NCBI GenBank assembly: GCA_011523635.1
Contig: WTGI01000082.1
Location: 1 to 62,056, forward strand
Source of the DNA: Acidimicrobiia bacterium
GTDB taxonomy: Bacteria; Actinomycetota; Acidimicrobiia; Spongiisociales; Spongiisociaceae
Direction: 5' to 3'
Length of the DNA: 62,056 nt
In this document: in pieces, positions 17,545-25,833 of the stretch
Numbering within the stretch: position 1 is the stretch's first letter
Layout of the letters: the number at the start of each line of letters is the position of its first letter
Program-made: the position numbers and the translations under genes
The notes under the pieces: generated by a model
Told to the model about the DNA's origin: nothing
Seen by the model: the letters and a program-made list of their open reading frames with translations, nothing else
The model's database searches: none

Positions 17545-18579
17545 ATGAAAACAACTACCCGGTACGAACCGGACGCCGCCCGGTTGGCTGAGTCGGCTCG
17601 CAAGATCCGCTCGCCGTTCGAGCTCGACCTGTCGCTCCGGTTCTACTCGCCGCAGGCCAACCTCGACGGCATGCAGCATCCGCAGATAGCCGACTGGCAT
17701 CGCTACATCGGCGAGGAGTGGACCCCGCCGCCCGCGCCCTCCGGCACGCGGCGGGTTGCGCTGCTGATCCCCTGCACCAAGTACAAGCCCTACTCCACCA
17801 GCCGGGAGCATCGGGCTATCAACCGGGCGCTCCTGGAAGCAGGCTGGCTTCCCGACGGAGCCTCTACTGCACCGGCGGAGATGGCCGGCCACCTGGACGA
17901 CGGGGAGAGCCCGGATCTCCTCCACGACGGACCGCTCCGGCGCGGGGAGGTGTTCCTGGATCGGTTCGTGCTGTCGGAGCCCATGGCGATCGTGCCCTAT
18001 TCCCACATCTACTACTGGCGGGACGCCCCGAGTCCCGCCGCCTGCTACGACGACCCCGGTCTGTTCGAGGCGCGGGGTACCTCGGTGTCGCCCGAGCGGC
18101 CCGACTGCACGGCAACCCCGCTCGCGAATGGGAAGTGGAGGTGGGGTCCGGCGGAACGTCAGGCCTTCGCCGAAACCCATAACTACCTCGCCGGGATCAT
18201 CCGCCGATGCCTGGTCAGGCTGTCACCGGTCTACACGGACATCGGGGCGTGGGTTTCGCCGGGACTAACGCACCGCAGCTTCCTGGCTGACGAGGCGTTC
18301 CGGCGCGCGGAGGGTCTGCCGAGATCCCGGAAGGGCACCACCGGACCCGTCAAGCTGGTGGGGGTCCTGGAGGGCGCTCCCGGCCTGGTCACGATGATGC
18401 CGACCCAGTACCAACTCGAGGACGCCCGCAGTCGCCTGGCGGGCCGGCTAGAGGCGGAAGGTCGTTCAACCACGCCGGCCGCGGTGCGGGCGGTCTATGC
18501 CCGGGGGGACGGAAACGACACCCCGCTGGGTCTGCCCGAGGCCCTCACCCATCTCACCGGCTGGCTCGGCACGGTATGA
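17545..18579 (+). CDS. DUF5591-like protein (ArcS C-terminal-type domain)
   Basis: 344 residues. The stretch VALLIPCTKYKPYSTSREHRA closely resembles the PCSxxKPYSxSxSHR motif of the DUF5591 domain found in archaeosine synthase ArcS. A later LSEPMAIVPYSHIYYW...YDDPGLFE also fits. No TGT-like or PUA domain accompanies it. A GAGGAGG ribosome site lies five bases before the ATG. Presence inside a catabolic operon rather than near tRNA-modification genes is unusual; it may act on a small heterocycle or amine rather than RNA. That role is inference only. Confidence 0.6.
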   Translation: MKTTTRYEPDAARLAESARKIRSPFELDLSLRFYSPQANLDGMQHPQIADWHRYIGEEWTPPPAPSGTRRVALLIPCTKYKPYSTSREHRAINRALLEAGWLPDGASTAPAEMAGHLDDGESPDLLHDGPLRRGEVFLDRFVLSEPMAIVPYSHIYYWRDAPSPAACYDDPGLFEARGTSVSPERPDCTATPLANGKWRWGPAERQAFAETHNYLAGIIRRCLVRLSPVYTDIGAWVSPGLTHRSFLADEAFRRAEGLPRSRKGTTGPVKLVGVLEGAPGLVTMMPTQYQLEDARSRLAGRLEAEGRSTTPAAVRAVYARGDGNDTPLGLPEALTHLTGWLGTV

Positions 18580-19259
18580 GCGAGGACATGGTCGGGCTGC
18601 GGAGCGCCGTAGCCTCGACCGCCCGCATGCTGGCTTCCTCCGGGCTGGCCGAGGCCTTCGGCCACGTCTCCGCCCGTACGCCCACCGGGTTCCTGATCAC
18701 CAGCACCAGCCCGCTATTCGAGGCCACGGCCGATGATGTGATCCGGGTCGAGTCCGGCGTGCCTGTCGGGGGGCCGACCCGCGCTGCTCCGCTGGAGATG
18801 CCGATGCACACGGCCATCTACGATGCCCGGCCCGATGTACGCGCCATCTGCCGCGGCCACCCGCCCCACGTGGTGATCTGGGGGGTGTCCGCCGAACCGC
18901 TGCCCCTTCTGCACGGGCTGGGCGGCATGGCGGGCCGGACCGTTCGGACCCACCCCGACATCGAGTTGGTCAAGACCGCCGAGGCCGGAGAGGCGGTGGC
19001 GCGGACCCTGGGGGATGATGCCAGTGTCCTGCTGGCTGCCAATGGATGCCTGGCGGTGGGCGCCGATCTGCTGGAAGCTGCCACCCGCCTGTGGTTTCTG
19101 GAGGATCGGGCGCGGGTGGCGGTCCAGGCGCGCAGCGCCGGCTTGACCCCGATCACGATTCGCGAGTACACCTGGGACCGGCGCTTGCAGGACTCCGTTC
19201 CGGAGCTGGTCCGAGCCCGGGAGTGGATGCGTCGGTCCTTCGCGCCCGACCAGGAATAG
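18576..19259 (+). CDS. Class II aldolase/adducin-fold protein with altered metal site
   Basis: 227 residues, start overlapping the previous stop by four bases (ATGA). The fold is recognisable from FGHVSARTPTGFLIT, the catalytic-Glu segment LEMPMHTAIYDARPDVRAI, RGHPPHVV, and the C-terminal LLAANGCLAVGADLLEAATRLWFLE. In L-fuculose-phosphate aldolases three histidines bind zinc. Aligned by eye, the first is Arg, the second is kept, and the NHG histidine is Asn. It may therefore be a metal-independent relative or a non-aldolase. Confidence 0.8.
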   Translation: MSEDMVGLRSAVASTARMLASSGLAEAFGHVSARTPTGFLITSTSPLFEATADDVIRVESGVPVGGPTRAAPLEMPMHTAIYDARPDVRAICRGHPPHVVIWGVSAEPLPLLHGLGGMAGRTVRTHPDIELVKTAEAGEAVARTLGDDASVLLAANGCLAVGADLLEAATRLWFLEDRARVAVQARSAGLTPITIREYTWDRRLQDSVPELVRAREWMRRSFAPDQE

Positions 19260-19274
19260 GAGGAGCATCCGATC

Positions 19275-20540
19275 GTGAGCGATCCCACCGGCAAGCAGCT
19301 CGACCACCGCCCGGAGATGTCCGCCCCCGAGGCCGACGCGTACCGGAACGACTTCGTCCGCCACCTCTGCCAGACCGTTCCCGGCATCAAGGAAAGCGTG
19401 ATCGTGGACGCGGCCGGTTGCTCGCTCAAGACCGCCGAGGGCCGGATACTTCTCGACATGATCTCGGGCATCGCGGTCTCCAACCTGGGCCATTGCCATC
19501 CGGCGGTGGTGAAGGCCGTCCAGGACCAGGTTGCCCGCTTCTCGCACGTTGACGTGTACGGCCGGTTCACCCTGCCCCCGCAGGTGGAGATCGCCCGGCG
19601 GCTCGCGTCGGTCACGCCCGGCGACCTGGACGTGGCCTTCCTTACGAGTACCGGCACGGAGGCGACGGAGGGCGCGCTGAAGCTGGCCCGCAAGTACACG
19701 GGCCGGCCCGGGTTCGTGGCGTTCAAGCGTTCGTTCCATGGGCGCACGCTCGGCTCGCTCTCCGTGACCTGGCGGGAGGAGTGGCGCAAGCCCTTCGAGC
19801 CCCTTCTCGAACCGGTGCGCTTCGCTCCCTTCGACGACCTCGAGGCGGCCAACCGGGTCATAGACGACGCCATCGCCGCGGTCATCGTCGAACCCATCCA
19901 GGGCGAGGGCGGGGTGCGCATCCCTTCGCATGGGTTCCTTCCGGGGCTCCGGGAGCTCTGTACTGAACGGGGTGCGCTGCTGATCTGCGACGAGGTCCAG
20001 GGCGGCATGGGGCGGTCCGGCAAGTGGTTCTCGTGCCAGCACTGGGGGGTGACACCCGACGTGATCACCGTGGCCAAGGCGTTCGGGGGCGGTCTGCCCC
20101 TGGGCGCCTTCATCTCCACCGCCGAGATCTTCTCCACCTTCCTGGACCCGCCCCTGTCCCACCTGACCACCTTCGGCGGCAACCCGGTCTCCTGCGCCGC
20201 CGCCATAGCTGCCTTCGACGTGATCCGGAACGAGGGCCTGGTGGAACGGGCCGCCGAGATGGGGGAGTACCTCCGTAGCGGTCTCCGCTCTGTCCGCCGG
20301 TCCCATCCCGACACGCTGGCAGACATCAGGGGCATGGGCCTGTGGTGCGCCTTCGACGTTCAGCCGGCGCACCTGGCTCAGCCATTGGTCGAGGAGATGG
20401 CGCGCCGAGGGGTAGTAGTCGGGTCGATGCTCAACTCGGCGGGAACGGTTCGAGTGGCGCCGCCCCTGGTGGTGGAACAGGACGAGATCGATCGGTTCCT
20501 CCGGGTGCTGGAGAGTTCCCTGAACACTCTGGAGGGCTGA
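19275..20540 (+). CDS. Class III (omega) aminotransferase, PLP-dependent
   Basis: 421 residues, GTG start with an AGGAGGAG site upstream. Family landmarks are STGTEATEGALKLARKYTGR, SFHGRTLGSLSVT, the PLP-phosphate/Asp segment LLICDEVQGGMGRSGKW and the Schiff-base lysine K268 in TVAKAFGGGLPLGAF. Members transaminate 4-aminobutyrate, beta-alanine, ornithine or other omega-amino compounds, or decarboxylate dialkylglycines. In this operon it would take the amino group from the product of the ring-opening steps. Substrate not predictable further. Confidence 0.92.
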   Translation: MSDPTGKQLDHRPEMSAPEADAYRNDFVRHLCQTVPGIKESVIVDAAGCSLKTAEGRILLDMISGIAVSNLGHCHPAVVKAVQDQVARFSHVDVYGRFTLPPQVEIARRLASVTPGDLDVAFLTSTGTEATEGALKLARKYTGRPGFVAFKRSFHGRTLGSLSVTWREEWRKPFEPLLEPVRFAPFDDLEAANRVIDDAIAAVIVEPIQGEGGVRIPSHGFLPGLRELCTERGALLICDEVQGGMGRSGKWFSCQHWGVTPDVITVAKAFGGGLPLGAFISTAEIFSTFLDPPLSHLTTFGGNPVSCAAAIAAFDVIRNEGLVERAAEMGEYLRSGLRSVRRSHPDTLADIRGMGLWCAFDVQPAHLAQPLVEEMARRGVVVGSMLNSAGTVRVAPPLVVEQDEIDRFLRVLESSLNTLEG

Positions 20541-21925
20541 TGCCGCCTCCCGTTCCTCCCGGCGAGCAGTTGATCGTCCGGGGCGCCTGGGTTCTGACCA
20601 TGGGGCCCGATGGCGCCCTAGCGGACGGGGCCGTCCATATCGAGGATGGCGGGGTCACCTCGGTGGGTCCTTACCGAGAGCTGAGGACACGGCATCCGGA
20701 AGCGACGGTGGTGGGCGACGAGCACAGCATCGTGATTCCGGGTCTGATCAACGCCCACACCCACCTCTCCGAGGCGCTCATTCCCGGTATGGGCTCCGAG
20801 CTGACCCTCTACGAATGGGGAGAACGCCTGGTCACGCCCGTCTCGAGGAACCTGACCGCGGAGATGGCGCGGGAAGGGACCATCCTGAAGGCCGCCGAGA
20901 TGATCCGTTCCGGGGTCACCTTCGTCAACGACATGTTCGTCCACTCGAATCCCGGCACCCGAGCTTCGCTGGGCGTGGTCGAGGGCCTCGCGGAGGTGGG
21001 CCTTCGTGGAGTGGTCAGCTTCGGCGCGGAGGATGCGCTGGGAGACACCTCATCGGCTCCCCCGATGACGGTGGAGGAGGTCCTCGAGGAGCACCACGAT
21101 CTGGCGGATGCCGCTCTGGAGCCCGGCCTGGTGGGCTTCCGCTACGGGATCGGAACCCTGCTCGGGCAGTCCGACGAGCTGCTCGAAGCCGGAGCGGCGG
21201 CCTGCCGCGAGAACGGCTGGGGGGTTCATACCCATCTCTCCGAGGTACGGGAGGAGGTCGTACACGCCTCCCTGCGGTGGGGGCGGCGCCCGGTATCGCA
21301 AGCCGCTGAGCTAGGCTTCCTCGACGTGCCGCTCCTGGCCGCCCATGCCATCTGGGTGACCCAGGAGGACATCGATCTCCTGGCGGGTGCGAGTGCGGGG
21401 ATAGCCCACAACCCGGTGGCCAACATGATCCTTGGTTCCGGCGTGTGCCCGCTGGCGCGGCTACGAGCCGCAGGCCTCGAGGTGGGAATAGGAACCGACG
21501 GGGCGGCTTCCAACGATTCCCAGAACATGCTCGAAGCCGTGAAGATGGCCGCCCTCCTCCAGAAGGTTCACGAACTCGATCCGGCGGTGATCTCCGCCGA
21601 GACGGTGCTGGAGATGGCCACCATCGGGGGAGCCAGGGTGCTGGGCGTCGATAGCCAGGTGGGCAGCCTGGAGGCCGGGAAGCGCGCCGACCTGGTCCTG
21701 CTCCGGGGAACGGTCGAGCTGGCCGCCGTCCACGACCCCTACCAGCAGGTCGTCTACTGTGCCGGTCCGGGCTCCGTCAGCGACGTCTGGGTGGAGGGCC
21801 GCCGGCTTCTGGAGGAGAGGTCCCTTACCACCATCGACGAGGCCGCCCAGATCGCTCGCGGGCGGGCGCTGGCCCGCACAGTGGTTCGGGAGGCGGGGCT
21901 GAGCGGGGTTCACTCCTTTCTATGA
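20540..21925 (+). CDS. AtzA/TrzN-type amidohydrolase (heterocycle deaminase/chlorohydrolase family)
   Basis: 461 residues, start overlapping the aminotransferase stop. Motifs of the subtype III amidohydrolases are visible: INAHTHLSE (metal HxH), THLSEVREE, LAAHAIWV, HNPVANMILGSG and the catalytic GTDGAASNDSQNMLE. Characterised relatives remove amino, chloro or methylthio groups from triazines, pyrimidines and purine-like rings. It is clearly paralogous to the gene at 32780-34132. Both lie beside amide-cleaving enzymes, which supports roles in degrading N-heterocycles. Confidence 0.88.
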   Translation: MPPPVPPGEQLIVRGAWVLTMGPDGALADGAVHIEDGGVTSVGPYRELRTRHPEATVVGDEHSIVIPGLINAHTHLSEALIPGMGSELTLYEWGERLVTPVSRNLTAEMAREGTILKAAEMIRSGVTFVNDMFVHSNPGTRASLGVVEGLAEVGLRGVVSFGAEDALGDTSSAPPMTVEEVLEEHHDLADAALEPGLVGFRYGIGTLLGQSDELLEAGAAACRENGWGVHTHLSEVREEVVHASLRWGRRPVSQAAELGFLDVPLLAAHAIWVTQEDIDLLAGASAGIAHNPVANMILGSGVCPLARLRAAGLEVGIGTDGAASNDSQNMLEAVKMAALLQKVHELDPAVISAETVLEMATIGGARVLGVDSQVGSLEAGKRADLVLLRGTVELAAVHDPYQQVVYCAGPGSVSDVWVEGRRLLEERSLTTIDEAAQIARGRALARTVVREAGLSGVHSFL

Positions 21926-23496
21926 CCCGGGTGGCGGTGATCGGTGGGGGTCACAACGGCCTGGTCTGCGCGTGTTTCCTTGCCAACGCCGGCCTCGAAG
22001 TCACCGTTTTCGAGGCCAACGCGACGGTGGGCGGGTGCATCTGGACCGAACAGCTTCCGTCCGGCTACCGCCTGGAGCGGGGCGCCATCGACCACGGCAT
22101 GATCCTCGGTATCGCCGATGAGTTGGGACTGGGACGGTTCGGCCTGGAGTACGCCTTCCGGGACGTGTCGGTCGGCGCCGGCTTCGGGGACGGTACCCGG
22201 CTGTTGTTCCACAGGGATCTGGCACCGACCCTGGCAGGATTCGGCGGCCTCGATCCCGGAGACATCGAGGGCTACCGGCGGCTGGCGGAACTGGGAACCG
22301 GTCTGCTGGGGGTGATGGACGCCTTCGTCACCCCACCGTCGCTGGCCCAGATCGCCGAGCTGGGACCCGTTGCCGGGTTCGACCCGCTCCGGACGGTTCT
22401 GGCTTCGGCCGAGAAGGTCGTCCAGGCCCATATCGCCGATCCGCACCTGGCCGCTGCGCTAACCATGTACGGGGCGCTCAGCCAGGTCCCTCCATGGCTG
22501 CCCGGTACCGGCCTGTTCGGCCTGCTGCTGGCCGGTTCGCACGGCCACGGGGCCGGGCGCCCGATCGGCGGCTCCGTCGAGCTCGTTAACGCCCTGGTCC
22601 GTGCCCTCGAGTCGGTCGGCGGGAAGGTCCGCACAGCCGCGGCCGTCGTGTCGATCGATCGGTCGGGCGCCGAGTCGAGGATCACCACCGCGTCGGGAGA
22701 CACCGCCACCTTCGACCGGGTGGTCTCGGCGCTCGACGTGGCGCGCACCGCCGGGCTAGTGGCCGAGCCCGTGCCCGAGCTCGACGAGGCGGCCCGGATG
22801 GTGACCAGCGGGTCCCTCAACGTGGCGGAGTTCAAGGTGGACCTGGCGCTGTCCGCCGCGGCCCAACCCGGCCAGTTCGGTCACCCCGAGGCGATCTGGC
22901 TGCTCCAGCAGTACCCCGGCTCTATGGCCCGGTCGTTCGGCGAGATCGCCGCAGGCATCCATCCATCGGAACCGGCCATGCTCTGGGCGTCGCCCTCGGC
23001 CCTGGACCCGTCGGCCGCGCCCGAAGGGGGCGGCGTCGCCTGGTTGTCGAGCTTCGTGCCGGCCAGGCTCAAGCATGGTGAGTGGACCGCGGCGGCGGTA
23101 TCGAGGCATGCGGAGCGGATGATCGACGGCTACCGGACCATCACAGGCGTGTCGATCAGGGACCGGATCGTCGACAAGCGGGTAACCGGTCCCGGCGACT
23201 GGGAGAAGCGCACGGGCGCCCGGTTCGGCAATCCCAACCACATCGACATGACCATCGACCAGATGTTCTCGCTCCGGCCCGGCGCCGGCCGGGGCTACCG
23301 GACCGCCGTTCCCTGGCTCTACCTGACGGGCGCCGGCACCTTCCCGGGCGGGGGCTTGTCGGGAGTGCCGGGCAAGAACGCCGCGCTGACCGTGCTCGAC
23401 GACCTGGGCAGCAGGCGCTCCCGGCAGGCCGGACCGTCCACCATCTCGACGCTGGTCCGAGGTTGGCGCCTCTACCGTTCCCTGAGGAAGCGATGA
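21922..23496 (+). CDS. FAD-dependent oxidoreductase, phytoene-desaturase-like (COG1233 type)
   Basis: 524 residues, ATGA overlap with the previous gene. The N-terminal dinucleotide fold VAVIGGGHNGLVCACFLANAGLEVTVFE is followed by GGCIWTEQLPSGYRLERGAIDHG and ends with LYLTGAGTFPGGGLSGVPGKNAA, the FAD-closing motif of phytoene desaturase relatives. It probably oxidises or desaturates a hydrophobic or cyclic substrate. There are no carotenoid synthesis genes nearby, so a carotenoid role is not supported. It is coupled to the methyltransferase gene downstream. Confidence 0.85.
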   Translation: MTRVAVIGGGHNGLVCACFLANAGLEVTVFEANATVGGCIWTEQLPSGYRLERGAIDHGMILGIADELGLGRFGLEYAFRDVSVGAGFGDGTRLLFHRDLAPTLAGFGGLDPGDIEGYRRLAELGTGLLGVMDAFVTPPSLAQIAELGPVAGFDPLRTVLASAEKVVQAHIADPHLAAALTMYGALSQVPPWLPGTGLFGLLLAGSHGHGAGRPIGGSVELVNALVRALESVGGKVRTAAAVVSIDRSGAESRITTASGDTATFDRVVSALDVARTAGLVAEPVPELDEAARMVTSGSLNVAEFKVDLALSAAAQPGQFGHPEAIWLLQQYPGSMARSFGEIAAGIHPSEPAMLWASPSALDPSAAPEGGGVAWLSSFVPARLKHGEWTAAAVSRHAERMIDGYRTITGVSIRDRIVDKRVTGPGDWEKRTGARFGNPNHIDMTIDQMFSLRPGAGRGYRTAVPWLYLTGAGTFPGGGLSGVPGKNAALTVLDDLGSRRSRQAGPSTISTLVRGWRLYRSLRKR

Positions 23497-24464
23497 TCGA
23501 CAACGACTGGCAGCTCATCGAGCTGATCACCGGATACCAGCCTGCCGCGGCGATCACGACCGCCCACCGGCTGGGCGTGTTCCACGTTCTCGGGCGCGCT
23601 CCCGGGTCGGCTGGCGACTTGGCCGCGGAGTTGGAGGTGGATCCCTCCAACCTGGCGGCCTTGCTGGAGGCGCTGGTCGGGGTCGGCCTGCTGCAAAGGG
23701 AGGGCGACCGGTTTGCCGCGACGCCCTACACCACCGAACGCCTGGGTCCCGGTGGGGAGATGGGTCTGGTCGTGGACAAGGAAGCGGTGTTCGCCGGTGC
23801 CTGGTCCCGCCTGGATGAGGTGGTGACCCGAGGGCGCCCGGTCATGGTGCCATGGCGATCCCAGCTCGACCGGAACCCGGAGCAAGCCCGGGCATTCCTG
23901 GAAGCGCTCGACGTACTGGCCAGGATCGGCGGACCGTCGCTCCATGAGCTCGACGAACTCGCGCCCGGGAAGCGGGTGCTGGACGTGGGCGGGGGGTTGG
24001 GAACCTACGCCCGCCTGCTCGCCGAGGCTGGCTCTCATGTCATCCTGGTCGACTACCCGCTCGTCGCCGGCTGGGCGAGCGAGGAATTGGAGGGTACGCG
24101 AGTAGTGGTGGTCGGGGTCGACCTCTTCGAACACCCTTCCTGCGGTGTACCACCCGGATCGATGGACGCGGCCCTGGTGTCCCATCTGATCCATGACCTC
24201 ACCGAGGAGCAGGCTGTGGAGTTGCTGTGCAGGGTGAGGTCGGCGATCGCGCCGGGAGGCCACGTGGTGGTCAATGACTTCGCCGGTGACAGCGGTCCGG
24301 GTGCGTTCGGCGCACTCTTCGATGTCATGATGAGGGTCGAGACCGGTGGAGCGGCTCACTCGGGAGCAACCCTGGAATCCATGCTGGCCAGAGCGGGGTT
24401 CGAGGGCATAAGGCGGTTGCCGTACGACGATCCCCTCACGGTCTACACAGGCGTCAGACCTTGA
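23493..24464 (+). CDS. SAM-dependent O-methyltransferase family protein
   Basis: 323 residues, start overlapping the FAD enzyme stop. An N-terminal helical dimerisation/winged-helix region (AITTAHRLGVFHVL...AAELEVDPSNLAALLEALVGVGLLQREGDRF) precedes a Rossmann SAM-binding domain with VLDVGGGLGTYARLLAEAG and the DAALVSHLIHDLTEE segment. This is the plant-type O-methyltransferase layout seen in bacterial natural-product enzymes. It may methylate or demethylate the operon's substrate. Last gene of the run. Confidence 0.88.
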   Translation: MIDNDWQLIELITGYQPAAAITTAHRLGVFHVLGRAPGSAGDLAAELEVDPSNLAALLEALVGVGLLQREGDRFAATPYTTERLGPGGEMGLVVDKEAVFAGAWSRLDEVVTRGRPVMVPWRSQLDRNPEQARAFLEALDVLARIGGPSLHELDELAPGKRVLDVGGGLGTYARLLAEAGSHVILVDYPLVAGWASEELEGTRVVVVGVDLFEHPSCGVPPGSMDAALVSHLIHDLTEEQAVELLCRVRSAIAPGGHVVVNDFAGDSGPGAFGALFDVMMRVETGGAAHSGATLESMLARAGFEGIRRLPYDDPLTVYTGVRP

Positions 24465-24487
24465 GGTGCCTCCACCGGTGAGGTCTG
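24455..24487 (+). terminator. Possible hairpin at the end of the catabolic operon
   Basis: CAGACCT (24455-24461) pairs with AGGTCTG (24481-24487) across a 19-base loop that includes the methyltransferase stop codon. There is no U-tract, so this is at best a weak factor-independent terminator. Confidence 0.3.
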
Positions 24488-24635
24488 CGCGTTCTAGCGC
24501 CGAGTGTCATGCCGTCCAGGGGCCCTGCTGGCGAGTTGGGGGACCATCTCGCGCAAAGGCCGCCGGTCCGCCAGAGGACGACTAGCCCTGACTTCCTCAA
24601 GGGTTGGCTGGTTTGTGGCTGTGAGGGAGGTCGGG

Positions 24636-25037
24636 TCAGGGTTCGAGGTCAGCGTCAGGATCCTTGGAGTCGGTCCCGTCCCGGTAGGCGGGGCTGTTGA
24701 TCACGAGGTAGGTGAAGTTCCCGGCACCTTCGTAGGGGACTCCTCTCGGGATGAGGATGAAGTCACCGGGGCCGAATCCGCGAGGCGGTTCGTCGCCGAC
24801 CTGGGCAACTCCTTCGCCCTCCACGATGAACATGGCACGATCGGTCTCCTCGTTGGAGGACCGGCGGAGGTGACCCCAGATCCTGACATGGGTGATGCTC
24901 AGCGAAGGGGTCTCGTCCGGCATCGCGAAGGCAGGATCGCGTGCTCGGGATCCGATCACCTTCTTCATCACTATGGTGTCCCGGTCCGGCCCGATCTGGG
25001 TGATCGCCGGTACCTCGGCGAGACTTATCACCGGCAT
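24636..25037 (-). CDS. Small cupin-domain protein (copy 1)
   Basis: 133 residues forming one cupin barrel. The motif-2 region is clear as GFGPGDFILIPRGVPYEGAG, and motif 1 lies around ETDRAMFIVEGEGVAQVG. The HxH metal ligands usual in motif 1 are absent, so metal binding is doubtful. The ATG at 25037 is preferred to a TTG five codons upstream. The product is strongly similar to that of 25203-25616 over most of its length, indicating tandem duplication. It may bind a small ligand linked to the neighbouring pathway. Confidence 0.82.
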   Translation of the reverse strand: MPVISLAEVPAITQIGPDRDTIVMKKVIGSRARDPAFAMPDETPSLSITHVRIWGHLRRSSNEETDRAMFIVEGEGVAQVGDEPPRGFGPGDFILIPRGVPYEGAGNFTYLVINSPAYRDGTDSKDPDADLEP

Positions 25038-25202
25038 GGGTTCTTCCCTCAACCTGGAGTCCGTACCCGGAGGATCGTACCTCCAGACCCTCTTCCACGT
25101 AGCAAGAACGCCTTGGAATGAGAGGATCAGAGCCCCCTCGGAGGGTCGCGGGCGACAAGTCCGCTAACCGACAGATTCGTCAGTTGGTGTCGGGAGAGAC
25201 TC

Positions 25203-25616
25203 CTAAGTCGTCCTCATCGGCGCGCCGTCGTATTCAGGGTCTCTGAGGTCGGATCCCTCCCGGTAGGCGGGGCTGTTGACCACCAGGTAGGTGAGGTTCC
25301 CCTTGAACTCGTAGGGAACCCCTCTGGGTATGAGGATGAAGTCGCCGGGCCCGAAATGCTGAGGTGGGTCCTCGCCAACGCGGGCGATGCCGTCCCCGTC
25401 CACGATGAACATGGCTCGATCCGTTTCATCGCAGGTGATCTGCTGCAGTCTGCCCCATATCTTGATGTAGGTGATGCTGAGCGAAGGCGTCTCGTCGGGC
25501 ATGGCGAACGCGGGATCACGCTCCTTCGATCCGATCGCCTTCTTCATGACCAGTGTGTCCCGGTCGGGCCCTATCTCGGCGATCTCCGGCACGTCTTCGA
25601 GTCTTATAACGGGCAT
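25203..25616 (-). CDS. Small cupin-domain protein (copy 2)
   Basis: 137 residues, a paralogue of the adjacent cupin. Both share DRDTxVMKKxIGSxxRDPAFAMPDETPSLSIT and GPGDFILIPRGVPYE. A strong GGGAGGACCG site precedes the ATG. The copies differ most in the C-terminal tail and around QQITCDETDRAMF. As in copy 1, the cupin metal histidines are missing. It is upstream of copy 1 on the same strand with a 165-base gap. Function unknown; a sensor or ligand-binding role is possible. Confidence 0.82.
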   Translation of the reverse strand: MPVIRLEDVPEIAEIGPDRDTLVMKKAIGSKERDPAFAMPDETPSLSITYIKIWGRLQQITCDETDRAMFIVDGDGIARVGEDPPQHFGPGDFILIPRGVPYEFKGNLTYLVVNSPAYREGSDLRDPEYDGAPMRTT

Positions 25617-25833
25617 CGGTCCTCCCTTACGGTCGGGAAACGCATGAGAGAACCGTACAGCCCGGATAGGCTTTACCAGGGTCGGTGGCCGGCAATCGGT
25701 GGCCGGAGACCGGCGTGCCGGTAGACACGTTGCCTGTTACCCCGAGGTCAAGCATCCACTCCATTTCTCGAAGAGCCAGGAACCCGGTCGGGTTCCGGCA
25801 CTCCGCGGGTGTTAGCCTGGAAGCGCCGACCAC

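Noticed and set aside
18714..20372. Long minus-strand open frames opposite the aldolase and aminotransferase genes
   Set aside because: Both sense genes have clear catalytic motifs, start signals and coupling; the antisense frames have none.
21922..23496. Carotenoid pathway gene
   Set aside because: The protein is only desaturase-like and the neighbours belong to amide and amine catabolism; no phytoene synthase is present.
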